Source of the DNA: Sandaracinobacter neustonicus
GTDB taxonomy: Bacteria; Pseudomonadota; Alphaproteobacteria; Sphingomonadales; Sphingomonadaceae
Length of the DNA stretch: 64,000 nt
Reading direction: 5' to 3'
NCBI RefSeq assembly: GCF_006385875.1
Contig: NZ_VFSU01000010.1
Span: 1-64,000 of the forward strand
The notes under the pieces are model-generated. The model made no database searches. It was not told the origin of the DNA and saw nothing but the letters and a program-made list of their open reading frames with translations. Positions 63,671 through 64,000 of this stretch are shown here, in pieces (the first letter of the stretch is position 1; each line of letters begins with the position of its first letter). The translations under genes and the position numbers were made by a program.

Positions 63671-64000
63671 GCGGTGAGAAACCCCTCCCCTTCAGGGGAG
63701 GGGCAGGGGTGGGGACGCAGAGCAAGCGCAACGAGTGCTGAGGATCACCCAGCCCTCGACACCCGCCCAAACCCGTCGCCCCGCACTTGATGCGGCGCCC
63801 CGCTGCCAACCCCGAACCTCACCGGGAAACCCGCCCAAAAGCCAAAACAAGGAAGGGGTTCCACCCCTTCACCCCGGCAAGGGCCGCAGGCCCCTGCACC
63901 CCGGAATTCCACGATTGTTTGGAGGAGAATCTCCTGTCACAAGTGCCCATCCACAAAGCGAGTGCGCAATGCCCAGCACCTCCAGCATCCGGCGACCACT
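63671..64000. other. tail region with GC-rich hairpins
   Basis: CCCCTCCCC-TTCA-GGGGAGGGG (63682-63703) forms a perfect nine-base stem after nrdR, likely its terminator. Further hairpin-like repeats occur at 63855-63905. No gene is certain; an ATG at 63969 or GTG at 63943 might start the next gene but too little is present to judge. Confidence 0.5.

Noticed and set aside
1-64000. CRISPR arrays, rRNA genes and prophage structural genes
   Set aside because: No regular spaced repeats, rRNA-like sequence or phage capsid/tail proteins were seen.
63943-64000. Start of a next gene after nrdR
   Set aside because: Fewer than 20 codons remain and no family pattern can be recognised.

Overview
The window reads as a high-GC alphaproteobacterial chromosome of the Sphingomonadales type. 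Evidence is the chromosomal gene content (gatCAB, queCE, hemA, rpiB-glyA-nrdR), a PEPxxWA-CTERM surface protein, the sphingomonad-style intergenic palindromes, and a Tn4371-type conjugation module of the kind common in this order. Species cannot be fixed from the sequence alone.

Positions 1 to about 41339 form most of an integrative conjugative element (ICE) whose left end lies outside the window. Its right end is the 3' end of a tRNA-Arg(ACG) gene, and the large serine recombinase next to it reads into that tRNA. The left third is metal-resistance cargo: an IS3-family insertion sequence abutting arsC, then acr3 and arsH; a decayed LysR fragment; a small TrbK-like membrane protein; a cytochrome b561; a VIT-type transporter; and a two-component system followed by a full RND efflux set (adaptor, pump, DUF3240 protein, TolC-type outer-membrane protein).

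From 13.1 to 33.1 kb lies the conjugation machinery, nearly all on the minus strand. A LysR regulator sits convergent to it. Read in transcription order it runs: regulators, DUF2840, TraF peptidase, DUF736, VirB1-like transglycosylase, RlxS relaxase, TraG coupling protein, CopG protein, then trbB-C-D-E-J-K-L-F-G-I and DUF2274. A cobalt/nickel dmeRF-type pair is inserted between copG and trbB. A candidate oriT with a nic-like sequence lies just upstream of rlxS. From 32.3 to 39.7 kb are maintenance and control genes: RovC-like DUF2285 proteins, one split by a frameshift; an XRE regulator; DUF932; a second DUF736; a long ParB-like protein; and a FitAB toxin-antitoxin pair.

From 41.4 kb onward the window is core chromosome: a lipoprotein/PepSY pair, two beta-lactamase-fold serine hydrolases, a divergent TetR/SDR pair, a GNAT acetyltransferase, release factor 3, a FrnE-like DsbA protein, a HigBA-type module with tandem operators, gatC-gatA-gatB, a PEP-CTERM protein, an overlapping queC-queE-DUF924 operon, hemA, a ParDE module, and rpiB-glyA-(Ala/Lys-rich protein)-nrdR. 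Palindromic intergenic repeats follow gatB, hemA and nrdR.

No wholly new system is evident. The most unusual signals are the frameshifted RovC-like regulator, the nic-like site beside an inverted repeat upstream of rlxS, the helically phased repeats around the RND two-component genes, the relics of a second ICE in the cargo region, and the absence of visible parA/repA genes.
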